From: UBA7985 sp038141425
GTDB taxonomy: Bacteria > Pseudomonadota > Alphaproteobacteria > UBA7985
NCBI GenBank assembly: GCA_038141425.1
Contig: JAYQIC010000005.1
Coordinates: 79,206 to 143,205, forward strand
Length of the DNA stretch: 64,000 nucleotides
Reading direction: 5' to 3'
Below the pieces are notes generated by a model. It made no database searches. It saw only the letters and a program-made list of their open reading frames with translations, and was not told the DNA's origin. Of the stretch, positions 30,238 to 39,928 are shown in pieces (positions within the stretch are counted from its first letter, which is position 1; each line of letters starts with the position of its first letter). The translations under genes were made by a program, and so were the position numbers.

Positions 30238-30254
30238 ATGTTATAAAATAACAT
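30238..30254. promoter_or_regulatory. Zur box
   Basis: ATGTTAT-AAA-ATAACAT is a perfect inverted repeat with seven-base arms in AT-rich DNA between the divergent zur and zrgA genes. It matches the TGTTATA-type boxes known for proteobacterial Zur. It lies about 62 bases before the zrgA start and 91 before zur, where it could overlap both promoters. Confidence 0.8.
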
Positions 30255-30315
30255 AACACGTCTTTTTAATCACATCCCGACCTTAGACCCGCACCAGAGA
30301 ACAGAGCCCGATAAA

Positions 30316-30978
30316 ATGCTGAAAGCCACCACCCTTGCGACCCTCAGCCTGCTGACAGCCGGTCTGCCTGTCATGGCCGCCAGAGCCCAGGACGCTCACG
30401 TACACGGCGAGGCGATCCTGCAGCTGGTTATTGATGACAGCGGCGCGTTCGCCACCTTCAAATCGCCCGCAGCGGACATCGTCGGCTTCGAGCGCCAGCC
30501 GGAAACCGACGCTGAAAAGCAGGCTGTTGCCGACGCGCTCGCACACCTGTCCGATTTCACGGCGATGTTCACCCTTCCCGAGGCGGCGGGCTGTACCATC
30601 GATGACGCCCACGCCGATTTCGAGGTCGAAGCCGCTGGTGACGATCACGAAGACCATGATCACCACGAAGAGGGTGAAGAGCACCACGAAGAGGGCGAAG
30701 AGCACCACGAAGAAGGCGAAGAGCACCACGAAGAGGGCGAAGAGCACCACGAAGAAGGTGAAGAGCACCACGAAGACGAGATGCAGGCCGAAGCCGGTCA
30801 CGCCGAGTTCCACGCTGAATTCGAAATGACCTGCGCGGATACCAGCAGCCTCACCAGCCTTCAAACCAGCGTGTTCGACTTGTTTCCGAGCCTCGAAGGC
30901 TTAGAAGTAGAGGCTGTAACGCCTGCCGGTCAGTCCGGCGCTGAACTGACCCCGCAGAGCACGGTCATGTCGCTCTGA
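30316..30978 (+). CDS. zrgA: ZrgA-like periplasmic zinc-binding protein (DUF2796) with His/Glu repeats
   Basis: This 220-residue secreted protein has a signal peptide (ATLATLSLLTAGLPVMAARAQ) and an HVHGE motif at the mature N terminus, as in DUF2796/ZrgA proteins. The middle carries a His-Asp cluster (DDHEDHDHHEE) and five exact-register HHEEGEE heptads. These could bind many zinc ions. The C-terminal domain resumes with HAEFHAEFEMTCAD. In Vibrio, ZrgA belongs to a Zur-regulated zinc import system; the same job is inferred here from the Zur box upstream and the ABC genes downstream. The repeat array is encoded by 21-base units and may vary in copy number. Confidence 0.87.
   Translation: MLKATTLATLSLLTAGLPVMAARAQDAHVHGEAILQLVIDDSGAFATFKSPAADIVGFERQPETDAEKQAVADALAHLSDFTAMFTLPEAAGCTIDDAHADFEVEAAGDDHEDHDHHEEGEEHHEEGEEHHEEGEEHHEEGEEHHEEGEEHHEDEMQAEAGHAEFHAEFEMTCADTSSLTSLQTSVFDLFPSLEGLEVEAVTPAGQSGAELTPQSTVMSL
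30661..30777 (+). repeat. Tandem 21-base repeat encoding HHEEGEE heptads
   Basis: Five 21-base units beginning CACCACGAAGA and a partial sixth unit keep the zrgA frame. Units differ at synonymous positions such as GGT/GGC and GAG/GAA, so the array is not just recent slippage. Confidence 0.9.
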
Positions 30979-31003
30979 TCTGAAACAATGGAAGGGAAGG
31001 GGC

Positions 31004-31777
31004 TTGAACATTTTGTTTCTGACGCTGCACCGGCCCGGGTCCCGGGCCTGCAGCGGTCGGCGATCCCGCCCTTCTCCGGCATTGTTTCCGCAACCAACGG
31101 CGCGCGTAAAGCGGCCGCCTCTGCTGCGCCTCCTCTGGCCGGCAGTGGTCACATCTCGCTGCCGCTGCCGCTGCCGGCTTCGGTTTCAGCGCGCAGGCGC
31201 ATCCCCACGAGTGGATCGACCTGCGTGTGCGCCTGATTTTCGACGACGACCGACGACTCACCGCGGTGGAGCAATCGTGGATGTTTGACCCCTTCTTCAG
31301 CGCCTATGTTCTAGACGAGCTGACCGACCAGCGGCCCGACCGCGCGGCCATCGTGGCCAAGGCCGAGGCACTGGGCCCCGAGATGGTCGGCAACCTCGCG
31401 CAGCATGGATTCCTCAACGATTGGCATTTCGACGGGGAGCCGGTCACTGGGCTCAGCGGTTCCTTTGTCGGCACCCGGGTCACACGAGATCAGCTGGAGC
31501 TGACCTTCCGCCTCGACCTCGACCAGCCGCTGGAGCTGCGCGGGGGCCGGTTCGAATACAGCGTTTTCGACCCGACCTACTACATCGAGATTCTGCACGC
31601 CCGCCGGCATCTGCCGGAATTGCGCGGCGCACCTCGGGGTTGCCGCCGCGAGATCATCGAACCCGACCCGCCCGAAGACCTCACCGTTTTTGCCGCCAGC
31701 CTCGACCAGAATGCCGAGTCCGATGAGGGCTGGGCATCCACTTCGCCGAGCGCGCGGTGATCGAGTGCCGGGGTTAG
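31004..31777 (+). CDS. DUF1007 family periplasmic protein, frameshifted
   Basis: This protein matches DUF1007: after a hydrophobic and Ala-rich leader the mature part begins AHPHEWIDLRVRLIFDDD, followed by EQSWMFDPFFSAYVLDEL, FLNDWHF and FDPTYYIEI. Such proteins accompany zinc or nickel/cobalt transport systems and the N-terminal His pair can bind metal. The start is uncertain: TTG 31004 behind GGAAGGGG is possible, with an indel near 31150 before the AHPHEW frame. A second indel near 31730 moves the frame to the TAG at 31775, giving the end IECRG. It overlaps nothing and is followed five bases later by the ABC ATPase. Confidence 0.75.
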
Positions 31778-31781
31778 CGCC

Positions 31782-32499
31782 ATGGTGATCGAGGCCCGGG
31801 ATCTGCAATTTTCCCGCCCCGGCGGGGCTTCTCGCTGGCCCTGCCTGCGTTTGCGATGGCGGCGGGGAGGCCATGGCCGTGCTGGGCTCGTCGGGTTCGG
31901 GCAAATCCACCCTGCTCGACCTGATCGGCGGGGTGCTGCGGCCGACGGGCGGGCGACTGAACCTGTTCGGGCAGGATGCCCGCGGGCTGAGCAGCACCGC
32001 GCTGGATCGCCTGCGGGGCGAGCGCATGGGGCTGATCTTTCAGGAGCACAACCTGCTGCCCTTCGCGACCGTGCGCCAGAACGTGGCGCTGGTGGTCCGC
32101 TTCAGCGCGGCCCGGCGGGCGCGGGTGCAAGGGCCAGTCGACGCCGAAATCGAGCGGCTGCTCGCCCTGATGGGGCTGGAGCCTGCCGCCGTACTGGACC
32201 GCCGCGCCAGCGACCTTTCCGTGGGTCAGCGCCAGCGTGTGGCAGCGGCGCGCGCCCTGCTGGGTGCGCCGGATCTGATCATCGCTGATGAGCCGACTTC
32301 GGCGCTGGATGAGGGCAATCAGGCGCGTTTCATGTCCCTGCTCAATGCAGCGCGTCAGGAAACCGGCGCGGCCCTGCTGTTCGTCACCCACGATCCCCGT
32401 CTGGTCGAAGGCTTCGATCAGGTGCTGCGGCTTGACGATCCTGCGCGGGCGAGGGCCTGCGACCAGACCAAGGGCCCTGACCAAGGGGAGGACGCCTGA
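31782..32499 (+). CDS. ABC transporter ATP-binding protein (LolD/MacB type)
   Basis: This is an ABC ATPase of about 239 residues. Walker A is GSSGSGKST, the Q-loop FQEHNLLPF, the signature LSVGQRQRV, Walker B LIIADEPTSALD and the switch THD. It is of the LolD/MacB class that pairs with FtsX-like permeases. The start MVIEARDLQFSRPGG is in one frame and the P-loop in another, so an indel lies near 31825-31870. The stop overlaps the permease start (TGATG). By context it energises the zinc-related system with ZrgA, and probably corresponds to an Zrg ABC component. Confidence 0.88.
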
Positions 32500-33769
32500 T
32501 GCCCGGTTCCATGCTGGCGCTGGCCATCGGCTCGGTGCTCTCCGCCGCCTCAGTCTGGCGCTGACCGTGCTCACCATGGCGCTGTCGGTGGCGCTGTTCC
32601 TCAGCGTCGAGCGGCTGCGCATTGCGGCGAGAGACAGTTTCGACGGCACCATCAGCGGGGTTGACGTGCTGGTCGGCGCGCGCGGGGGTGAGCTGGGTCT
32701 GTTGCTCTATACCGTGTTCCAGATCGGTGACGCGGCGCCGTCGATGCGCTGGAGCAGCTTCGAAGACCTCGCCGACGACGACCGGGTCGAATGGAGCGTG
32801 CCGATCAGTCTTGGCGACAGCCACCGTGGCTACCGGGTCGTCGCCACAACATCCGGTTTCTTTGACCACGTCAAAACCGGGCGCGAGCGCCCACTGCACT
32901 TCGCGGAGTCAAGCGGAGAACGGATCGACGACGTCGGTGTGGTTGTCGGCGCGCAGGTGGCGCGGGACCTGAACTACAGTCTCGGCGCCCTGATCGAGAT
33001 TCAGCACGGTCTGGCCTCGGCCGGTGATCGCAGCCACCGGGATCAGCCGCTGCCCGTCACCGGGATTCTGGCACCCACGGGTACGCCCATCGACTACAGC
33101 CTGTTCGTCAGCGTCCGAGCCTTCGAGGCCCTGCACAACGGTTGGCGCGGCAGCGTGCCTTCAACCACGGCGCTGGACGTGCGCACGGTTGATCTGTCTG
33201 ACCCGGCCTTCACCCCGTCGCTGATAACGGCGGTCTATGTCGGCATGAAGTCCAAGCGGCGGATCTTCCAGATGGTCGAAGACGTTGAGGACTACGGCCC
33301 CGAGCCGCTGACCGCCGTGCTGCCCGGTGTCACCCTGTCCCAGCTCTGGGTGCTGGTGGGCAGCGCCGAGCAGGCATTGCAGTTGCTGGCGATCCTGATC
33401 GTCGTGGTCGCGCTGGCGGGGCAGATCACCCTGCTGCTGGCTACGCTCGACCTGCGCCGACGCGAGATCGCGATTTATCGCGCGCTCGGGGCACAGCCGG
33501 GCCTGATCGGCGGCTTGCTGGTGCTCGAGGCGCTGGTGATTGGTCTGATCGCCGCCGCCGTCGGGCTGCTGCTCGCTATCGTCGGAACGGCGCTGGCCGG
33601 GTCCGTGCTCGGGTCGGTTTTGAAACTTGATCTGGGCGCGACCCTGCTCACCCCTTCCCAAGCGCTGGCGCTGCTCGCATTTATCGGGGTGAGCGCCGCC
33701 AGTGGTGTGCCGGCCGGCCTGCTCGCCTACCGCACGTCCTTGCAGGACGGCATGCGCGCCCGCTTCTAG
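32499..33769 (+). CDS. FtsX-like ABC permease
   Basis: This permease of about 423 residues has the MacB/FtsX layout: one N-terminal membrane segment (ALTVLTMALSVALFLSV), a large periplasmic domain of about 230 residues, and three C-terminal segments (LLAILIVVVALAGQITLLLA and two more) with the coupling text RREIAIYRALGAQP. It works with the ATPase just upstream, whose stop overlaps its start. One indel near 32550 lies in the first segment. Such permeases move signals or lipoprotein-type substrates rather than small ions, so how they help in zinc uptake is unclear. Confidence 0.86.
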
Positions 33770-33832
33770 GGCGCAGACCTCGGGGAGACCGGAACCATCA
33801 ACCTGCTCAAGATCTTCGCGATTGCAATCACC

Positions 33833-34393
33833 GTGCTGATGGCGCTGGCCGTGGGCGCCCTGTTCGTGGCGCAGCGTGTGCTGGTGCCCGGTGGGGTGGG
33901 GTCAGCGCCCGAGGGCGTGTCGCTGGCCTGGTCCCTGCTGTTGCCGGAGGAGGCACGGGCCGCCTACGACGCGCTCGACGACGCTGCTGCTGTCGCCGAG
34001 CCCGACCCCGAGCTGCTGCTGATCGCGGAAACCAGCACCGATGCCACGCTCGACGGGCAGATGCTGTCGATTTCAGGCTTCATGGTTCCGCTGGATAGTG
34101 ACCGGCGCTCGACCCGACAGTTCCTGCTCGTTCCCTATCAGGGGGCCTGCATCCATACCCCGGCCCCGCCGCCCAATCAGGTGATCTCGGTCTATTCGGA
34201 CAAGGACGCACGCCGCTTCCACAACTGGCAGCCGGTGACCATCACCGGCCGCATGAGCGTCGCCCGTGACAGCACGGCGCTGGCTGAAGCAGGTTACGTC
34301 ATGGCGCTGGAACGCATCGAGGCCTTCCGCGAAGACACGGCTGGCGAAGGCTTTGCGATTGCCGAAGGCGCGCACGACAGCCCTTTGCTCTGA
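33833..34393 (+). CDS. DUF3299 family protein, probable lipoprotein or anchored
   Basis: This protein of about 186 residues has an N-terminal hydrophobic segment (MLMALAVGALFVAQRVLV-like) and a DUF3299 domain: LDGQMLSISGFMVPLD, FLLVPYQGACIHTPAPPPNQ and a last strand around VTITGRMSV. The Cys-x-His pair could bind metal. DUF3299 proteins are often at the end of Zur-regulated operons. I took GTG 33833; the frame is open upstream to about 33797 with no ATG, so the true start may differ. It lies 63 bases after the permease and completes the zinc island. Confidence 0.8.
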   Translation: MLMALAVGALFVAQRVLVPGGVGSAPEGVSLAWSLLLPEEARAAYDALDDAAAVAEPDPELLLIAETSTDATLDGQMLSISGFMVPLDSDRRSTRQFLLVPYQGACIHTPAPPPNQVISVYSDKDARRFHNWQPVTITGRMSVARDSTALAEAGYVMALERIEAFREDTAGEGFAIAEGAHDSPLL

Positions 34394-34501
34394 TCCGATC
34401 CGGTCTAGGTCTTGATCCAGCCCTTCAAAGGGCACTGAGCCGATTGCGCCCGGCGTTAAACGGGTTCAGGGTGCTTGAACCTTATTCCCGGAGACCGCCC
34501 G

Positions 34502-35707
34502 ATGTCCCCCACCCACGAAGCTGCCGCTGAGACCATGCCCGACTTCAGTGACCGCGCCCGACTGCTGGTCATTGTCGGCCTGACCCTGTCCGTGGTTATG
34601 GTCGGCATTTCGCTGGGCGGGCTTATACCGTGGCTGTCGCTCAAGCTGGAAGCCCGGGGCACCAGCGCCGTCACCATCGGGCTGGTCGCGGCCGCCAACC
34701 CGCTGGGGATCATGCTGGTTGCGCCCTTTGCCCACCGCATCGGCATGCGTCTGGGCATGGGCTGGAGCATCCTGCTGTTCGAAGTCATCGCGCTGCCGGG
34801 CATCCTGCTGCTGCTGGTGTTCGAGTCAGAGGTGGCGTGGTTCATCCTGCGCTTGCTCGCGGGCTTTGCCATGGCCATTCCGTGGATCATCGGTGAAACC
34901 TGGGTCAACCTGATCGCCCGACCTCAGTGGCGCGCGCGGGTTATGGCCTTCTACACCGCCGGGGTCGCAGCGGGCTTTGCCCTCGGGCCATTGGTGCTGT
35001 CGGTCGTCGGGATCGAGGGTCACCTGCCGATCCTCGTGTTCGGCGGGCTCGCCGTCTGCGCCATTTTGCCGATTTTTGTGATCTGGCGGTTTGAGACCCC
35101 GCTGGGCGAAGCGCCGACGCAGGGCTTCTTCGGCCGGATTTTCTCCATGCCCGTGCTGTTCATGGCCATCATTCTTGCCGCCATGGCGGACACCGTTGCC
35201 CTGACCTTCCTGCCGATCTGGGGCAAGCTGCTGGGGTACAGCGAGCAACTCTCGCTGCTGTTTGTCTCCATCGTGCTCGTTGGCAATGTCGTCCTGCAGC
35301 TTCCCATCGGCATGGTTGCCGACCGCATCGGCATCCGCCGGACCATGGTGTACTGCGGTATTGTCAGCCTGATCGGCCCGTTCTTGCTGGTGATGTTCGG
35401 GTCGACGCTGGTGCTGCTGGTACCGCTGCTGTTCCTCTGGGGCGGGGCGGTCTGGGCGCTGTATTCTCTGGCGCTGGCCGAGCTGGGACACCGGCTGACC
35501 GGTGCTGCGCTGGCCGCCGCCAACGGCGCGCTGGTCTTCGTCTACACCCTCGCAAACGTCATCTCGCCGCCCGTCGCCGGTGCGGGGCTGGAACTGGTCC
35601 CGCCGCACGGCTTCATGGTTGTGATCGTGGTCGCAGCGATTGCCTTCCTGACCCTTGCCTGGGTGCGGGGATCGCCAGAGCAGCGCTCCACTCAGCCCGA
35701 AGCGTGA
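34502..35707 (+). CDS. MFS transporter (YcaD-like)
   Basis: This intact transporter of about 401 residues has twelve predicted membrane segments. The N-terminal half contains GLIPWLSLKLEARGTSAVTIG-type text and HRIGMRLGMGWSILLFEV, with the gate motif GETWVNLIARPQWRARVM; the second half includes LPIGMVADRIGIRRTMVY. It resembles the YcaD and related sugar/drug group. The start is ATG 34502 behind a GGAG site; an upstream GTG-less extension was discarded. It stands between the zinc island and the Pot-like operon and its substrate is not evident. Confidence 0.86.
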   Translation: MSPTHEAAAETMPDFSDRARLLVIVGLTLSVVMVGISLGGLIPWLSLKLEARGTSAVTIGLVAAANPLGIMLVAPFAHRIGMRLGMGWSILLFEVIALPGILLLLVFESEVAWFILRLLAGFAMAIPWIIGETWVNLIARPQWRARVMAFYTAGVAAGFALGPLVLSVVGIEGHLPILVFGGLAVCAILPIFVIWRFETPLGEAPTQGFFGRIFSMPVLFMAIILAAMADTVALTFLPIWGKLLGYSEQLSLLFVSIVLVGNVVLQLPIGMVADRIGIRRTMVYCGIVSLIGPFLLVMFGSTLVLLVPLLFLWGGAVWALYSLALAELGHRLTGAALAAANGALVFVYTLANVISPPVAGAGLELVPPHGFMVVIVVAAIAFLTLAWVRGSPEQRSTQPEA

Positions 35708-35858
35708 TCATGCTTTGCCTGCGAGAAAACTGCCCGTAGCCCGTCTGCGTGAGGTGACAGCGGCTTGACGGCACTGCAGGGCAAAATTACTTGCCCCCAG
35801 CGGTCAAAATCGCCCATGGTCACCCCTTGAGTTTTCCGTGTTTCCGGGGAGATAGCGC

Positions 35859-36719
35859 TTGATTTTGAGCCGCGAAAGCCGGCAGGGACTGACCCTGATC
35901 AGCCCGCCCTTTCTCTACGCCATGTTGATGCTTGCGGCCCCCATGGTCATGGTGGTCACCTTCAGCTTCTGGACCCAGAATTATCTCGATCTGGACCGTA
36001 CCCCGACCTTCGCAAAATATCGCGAAGCCTGGACCGGTGAGATTTTCCGCGTGCTGATGCTGCGCTCCCTGATGATCTCGTTCTTCGTGACCATCGTCAC
36101 GGTTTTGCTGGCTTTCCCGATCGCCTATTTCCTGTCGTTCCATGTCAAGCGTCAGAAGGCGCTGTGGCTGTTCCTGATCACCATCCCGTTCTGGACCAGC
36201 TACCTGCTGCGGATTTTCCTGTGGAAGGTCATCCTGGGTTACAACGGCGTGCTGAATTCAGCCTTGATGGGGCTGGGCCTGATCGACGAGCCGCTGGACT
36301 TCATCCTCTATAACGTACCGGCCGTAATCATCACGCTGGCCCACGCCTGGGCGCCCTTTGCCATCCTGCCGATCTTTGTCGCGCTGGAACGGATCGACCG
36401 ATCGCTGCTGGAGGCCGCCGAAGACCTCGGCGACGGCCCGGTGCGGCGGTTCCTGCGGGTGACGTTGCCGCTCGCCATGCCCGGTGTGCTCGCCTCGACC
36501 CTGATCGTCTTCATCCCGACCGTGGGTGACTTCGTGACCCCGCGGCTGGTCGGCGGCCCCAACGGGGTGATGATCGCTAACCTGATTCAGGTCTATTTCA
36601 GCAAGGCCAACAACGCGCCGCTGGCGACCGCGCTCGCGGTGTCCTCTATGCTGATCGTTGCGTCGATCAGCCTCGTGATCTTCCTGATCGGACGCAAGAT
36701 CGGAGGGCGGACGCAATGA
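35859..36719 (+). CDS. ABC permease, spermidine/putrescine PotB type
   Basis: This intact 286-residue inner-membrane permease of the PotB type has six membrane segments, PPFLYAMLMLAAPMVMVVTF first, and the ATPase-contact loop EAAEDLGDGPVRRFLRVTLPLAMPG. The start is a TTG at 35859 with a GGGGAG site seven bases upstream; no ATG is better placed. The stop overlaps the PotC-type start by four bases. With the next two genes it makes an importer for a polyamine or a related cationic amine. The oxygenase and methyltransferase that follow suggest a methylated substrate. Confidence 0.9.
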   Translation: MILSRESRQGLTLISPPFLYAMLMLAAPMVMVVTFSFWTQNYLDLDRTPTFAKYREAWTGEIFRVLMLRSLMISFFVTIVTVLLAFPIAYFLSFHVKRQKALWLFLITIPFWTSYLLRIFLWKVILGYNGVLNSALMGLGLIDEPLDFILYNVPAVIITLAHAWAPFAILPIFVALERIDRSLLEAAEDLGDGPVRRFLRVTLPLAMPGVLASTLIVFIPTVGDFVTPRLVGGPNGVMIANLIQVYFSKANNAPLATALAVSSMLIVASISLVIFLIGRKIGGRTQ

Positions 36720-37545
36720 ACATCGGGCGCTTCTTTTCCCGTAACTGGCTGACTGGTTACGCCGTCGTCTACATGCTGGTGCTCTACCTGCCGGTGGTTT
36801 TGCTGCCGCTGTTCGCCTTCAACGCCTCGACCATCATCGCCTTCCCGCTGACCGGCTTTACGTTCGAGTGGTTTGGCGTGTTGTTCGAAACGAGGGCTCT
36901 GCACCAGGCGGTGCAGAACAGCCTGATCATCGCAGTGATCACCTCGATCCTGAGCACGCTGCTCGGCCCCCTCGGCGCCCGCGCCATGGTCCGCTACCGC
37001 TTCCCGCTGAAGCGCGGCATCGTCGGCCTGATCATGGTGCCGCTGATCCTGCCTGAAATCATCGTCGGCGTGTCGCTGCTGGTGCTGCTGATGCAGATCG
37101 GGATCAGCCTGTCGATCTGGACCGTGATCGCCGGTCACGTGCTCATCTGTGTGCCGTTCTCGGTCGCCATTCTCAGCTCGGCCTTCCAGGGCTGGACCCG
37201 AGCCTAGAAGAGGCTTCGATGGACCTTGGTGAGACCCGCTTCGGCACCTTCCGCCGGGTGATCATGCCGCTGATCCTGCCCGGGATCATTTCGAGCCTGC
37301 TGATCACCTTCACCATTTCGCTCGATGAATTCATCATCGCGTTTTTCCTGACCGGCACGGACGTGACCCTGCCGGTGTATATCTGGGGGCAGATGCGCTT
37401 CCCGACCAAGCTTCCCTCAGTCATGGCACTGGGGACGATCCTGCTGGTGCTTTCCGTATTCCTGCTGGTGCTGGGCGAGGTGTTCCGCCGCCGCTCCGCC
37501 AGCCGTCAGGGCCAGGATGCATCCGCGACCGGAGGACTGATGTAA
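36716..37545 (+). CDS. ABC permease, PotC type, one frameshift
   Basis: This is the second permease, about 276 residues, six membrane segments. The ATPase-contact loop is EEASMDLGETRFGTFRRVIMP. The family lies in the stretch TISLDEFIIAFFLTGTDVTLPVYIWG, quoted only in part. One base is off at about 37190-37200: the read frame stops after QGWTRA, whereas a shift gives LDPSLEEASMD, which joins smoothly. It overlaps the PotB-type gene by four bases and abuts the ATPase gene with no gap. Confidence 0.89.
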
Positions 37546-38640
37546 ATGACACAGAACGCCATCATCGAAATCGAAGGCGTCAGCAAGGCCTTTGGCTCCG
37601 TCACCGCGCTAAGCGGCGTCGATGCGACCATCCGGGAAGGCGAGTTCTTCTCCCTGCGCGGCCCGTCGGGCTGCGGCAAGACCACGCTGCTGCGCCTGAT
37701 CGCCGGGTTTGACGAGCCGACCGACGGCACTGTTGTCATCGCCGGACAGTCGATGGCGGGCATCCCCGCCAACAAGCGCCCGACCAACATGGTGTTCCAG
37801 AGCTACGCCATTTTCCCTCACCTCAGCGTTGCCGATAACGTTGGCTATGGCCTCAAGCGCAAGCAGATGTCGCGGGAGGAAATCAACCGCGAAGTCACCG
37901 ACGCGCTGGCCATGGTCGACCTCGCCGGCTACGGCAACCGCGCGGCGCATGAACTCTCCGGCGGTCAGCGCCAGCGGGTCGCCCTCGCGCGGGCGCTGGT
38001 GATGAAGCCGAAGGTGGTCTTGCTCGACGAACCGCTGTCCGCGCTCGACAAGAAACTGCGCGAACAGATGCAGGTCGAGCTGCGCCAGCTGCAGCAGCAG
38101 ATCGGCATTACCTTCATCCTCGTTACCCACGATCAGGAAGAAGCGCTGATCATGTCCGACCGCATCGCGGTGCTGTTCGAGGGCGAGATCGCCCAACTCG
38201 ACACCCCCGAAGCGCTCTACCGGCGCCCGGTCAGCAAGCGCGTCGCCTCCTTCATCGGGGTGATGAACTTCCTGCCTGCCACCGTGACCGCCAAGGCCAA
38301 GGGTGCACTCGCTGTCGATATTCCGTCTCTGGGCAAGGTCAGCCTCGCCGCTGGTCATGCGCCCGAGGGCCTCGACCCCACGTCGGTCAGCACCGTTGGC
38401 GTTCGCCCTGAAATGCTGACCATCCTGTTCGACGACGCGGAAAAGGCCGAGTGCGAAACCACCGGTGAAGTGACGGCCACGTCTTACTGCGGCGACATGA
38501 CGTACTACAGCGTGCTCCTGCCCAAAGCAGATGAGGCTGTAACGATCTCCATGCGCAACACGGCGGGTCGCTCCATCGTCCCGGCAGGCACCAAAGTCCG
38601 CGTCGGATGGGGGGCTGAGTCGGTCGTGCTGTTCGACTGA
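37546..38640 (+). CDS. ABC transporter ATPase, PotA type
   Basis: This intact 364-residue ATPase of the PotA type has Walker A GPSGCGKTT, the Q-loop NMVFQSYAIFPHL, signature ELSGGQRQRV, Walker B VVLLDEPLSALD, a His switch VTHDQEEAL and a C-terminal TOBE domain (from about residue 240). It powers the PotB/PotC-type permease pair just upstream. ATG follows the previous stop directly. The binding protein is not in this operon but on the opposite strand at 40835, past a shared terminator. Confidence 0.95.
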   Translation: MTQNAIIEIEGVSKAFGSVTALSGVDATIREGEFFSLRGPSGCGKTTLLRLIAGFDEPTDGTVVIAGQSMAGIPANKRPTNMVFQSYAIFPHLSVADNVGYGLKRKQMSREEINREVTDALAMVDLAGYGNRAAHELSGGQRQRVALARALVMKPKVVLLDEPLSALDKKLREQMQVELRQLQQQIGITFILVTHDQEEALIMSDRIAVLFEGEIAQLDTPEALYRRPVSKRVASFIGVMNFLPATVTAKAKGALAVDIPSLGKVSLAAGHAPEGLDPTSVSTVGVRPEMLTILFDDAEKAECETTGEVTATSYCGDMTYYSVLLPKADEAVTISMRNTAGRSIVPAGTKVRVGWGAESVVLFD

Positions 38641-38663
38641 ACGCCACCGCACGAGGCAGAGCC

Positions 38664-39900
38664 ATGAACCACCATCGCCCCATATCCACCCCGCGAACGG
38701 TTGCCGACCTGCTCGCGGGATACCGGCCGGGTTTTGCGATGGAGCAGGCCTTCTACGCCTCCGACGAGATATTCGCTGCTGATGTCGAAGCGGTCATGAT
38801 GCGCGAGTGGCACTTCGCCGGGCTGGCCAATGAAATCCCCGGCGCAGGTGATTATTTCCTGTTCGACCTGCTCGACGAGTCCGTCATTCTGGTGCGAGGC
38901 GAGGACGGGCAGGTGCGGGCCTTCGCCAACGTCTGCCGCCATCGCGGCTCGCGCGTCTGCCTCGAACACCGGGGGTCGGCGCGGCAGTTCGTCTGCCCCT
39001 ACCACGCCTGGACCTACAACCTCGACGGCAGCCTGCGCCACGCGCGGCTGATGGGGCCGGAGCTGGATCAGGACGGGCTGGGGCTGAAGCCGGTGGCTTG
39101 TGAGGTGTTCCACGGCCTGATCTTCGTTTCGCTGGCCGATAATCCCGCCAGTTTCGATCAGCTGCGCGCCGAAGTCGACGGCCCGTTGGCGCCCTTCGGC
39201 CTCGACCGCACCCGGATTGCGCACCGCGAAAGCTATGAGGTGCAGGCCAACTGGAAGCTGCTCGTCGAGAACTATAACGAAGTGTTACCACTGCGCACCC
39301 GCGCACCCGGAATACCGCCGCACCCACCCCACGCACCTGAGCGCGGATCGGGTCGAGCCCTTCAACCTCGCCATGGAAGAGCGCGCACGCGGGCTGGGCA
39401 TCCCGACCGACTTCATCGACCGGGTCGGCCCCGGGCTGTGTCCGCCGGGATCGGTGGATTTCTCCTACAGCCGCCATTCGCTCTACGAGGACTATGACAC
39501 CGGCAGCGACAACGGTAAGCCGGTGGCGCCCCTGCTTGGCTCGCTGCAGGGCTACGATCAGGGCGCCATGGACCTCTACGTTGGCTTTTTGAACCCGCTG
39601 CTGGTCTACAACGATCACGCGGTCATCTATCGCTTTATCCCGATCGACCGGGAGCGGTCGGTGCAGGAGATCCTGTGGCTGGTCCACGAGGATGCTGAAG
39701 AAGGCCGCGATTATGATCTGCAGCGGCTGACGTGGCTCTGGGATGCGACCACCAAGGCCGACAAGCACATCATCGAGAAGAACCAGAAGGGGGTGAATTC
39801 CCGCTTCTACCAGCCCGGCCCGCTGGCTGAGATGGAAGCCTTTACCCAGCGCTTCATCAACTACTACTTCGAACGGCTCGGTGCGCTGGGTGACGGCTGA
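38664..39900 (+). CDS. Rieske oxygenase alpha subunit, quaternary-amine type, one frameshift
   Basis: This is a second Rieske oxygenase of about 412 residues. The Rieske centre is CRHRGSRVC with CPYHAW, and the catalytic iron site, after correcting one base near 39285, reads NYNECYHCAPAHPEY. That is again the Glu-containing motif of the GbcA/CntA/Stc2 group. The gene lies 23 bases behind the PotA-type ATPase, so import and oxidation of one substrate are likely coupled. The two oxygenases in the window share motifs but differ in length and flanks, so they are not a recent duplication. Confidence 0.9.
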
Positions 39901-39928
39901 GGCAACGTCAGAGGAGGAGAGGGGACCC

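Noticed and set aside
30283..30864. A 193-residue Val/Phe-rich repeat protein on the minus strand
   Set aside because: It is the antisense of the zrgA His-Glu repeat and has no ribosome-binding site.
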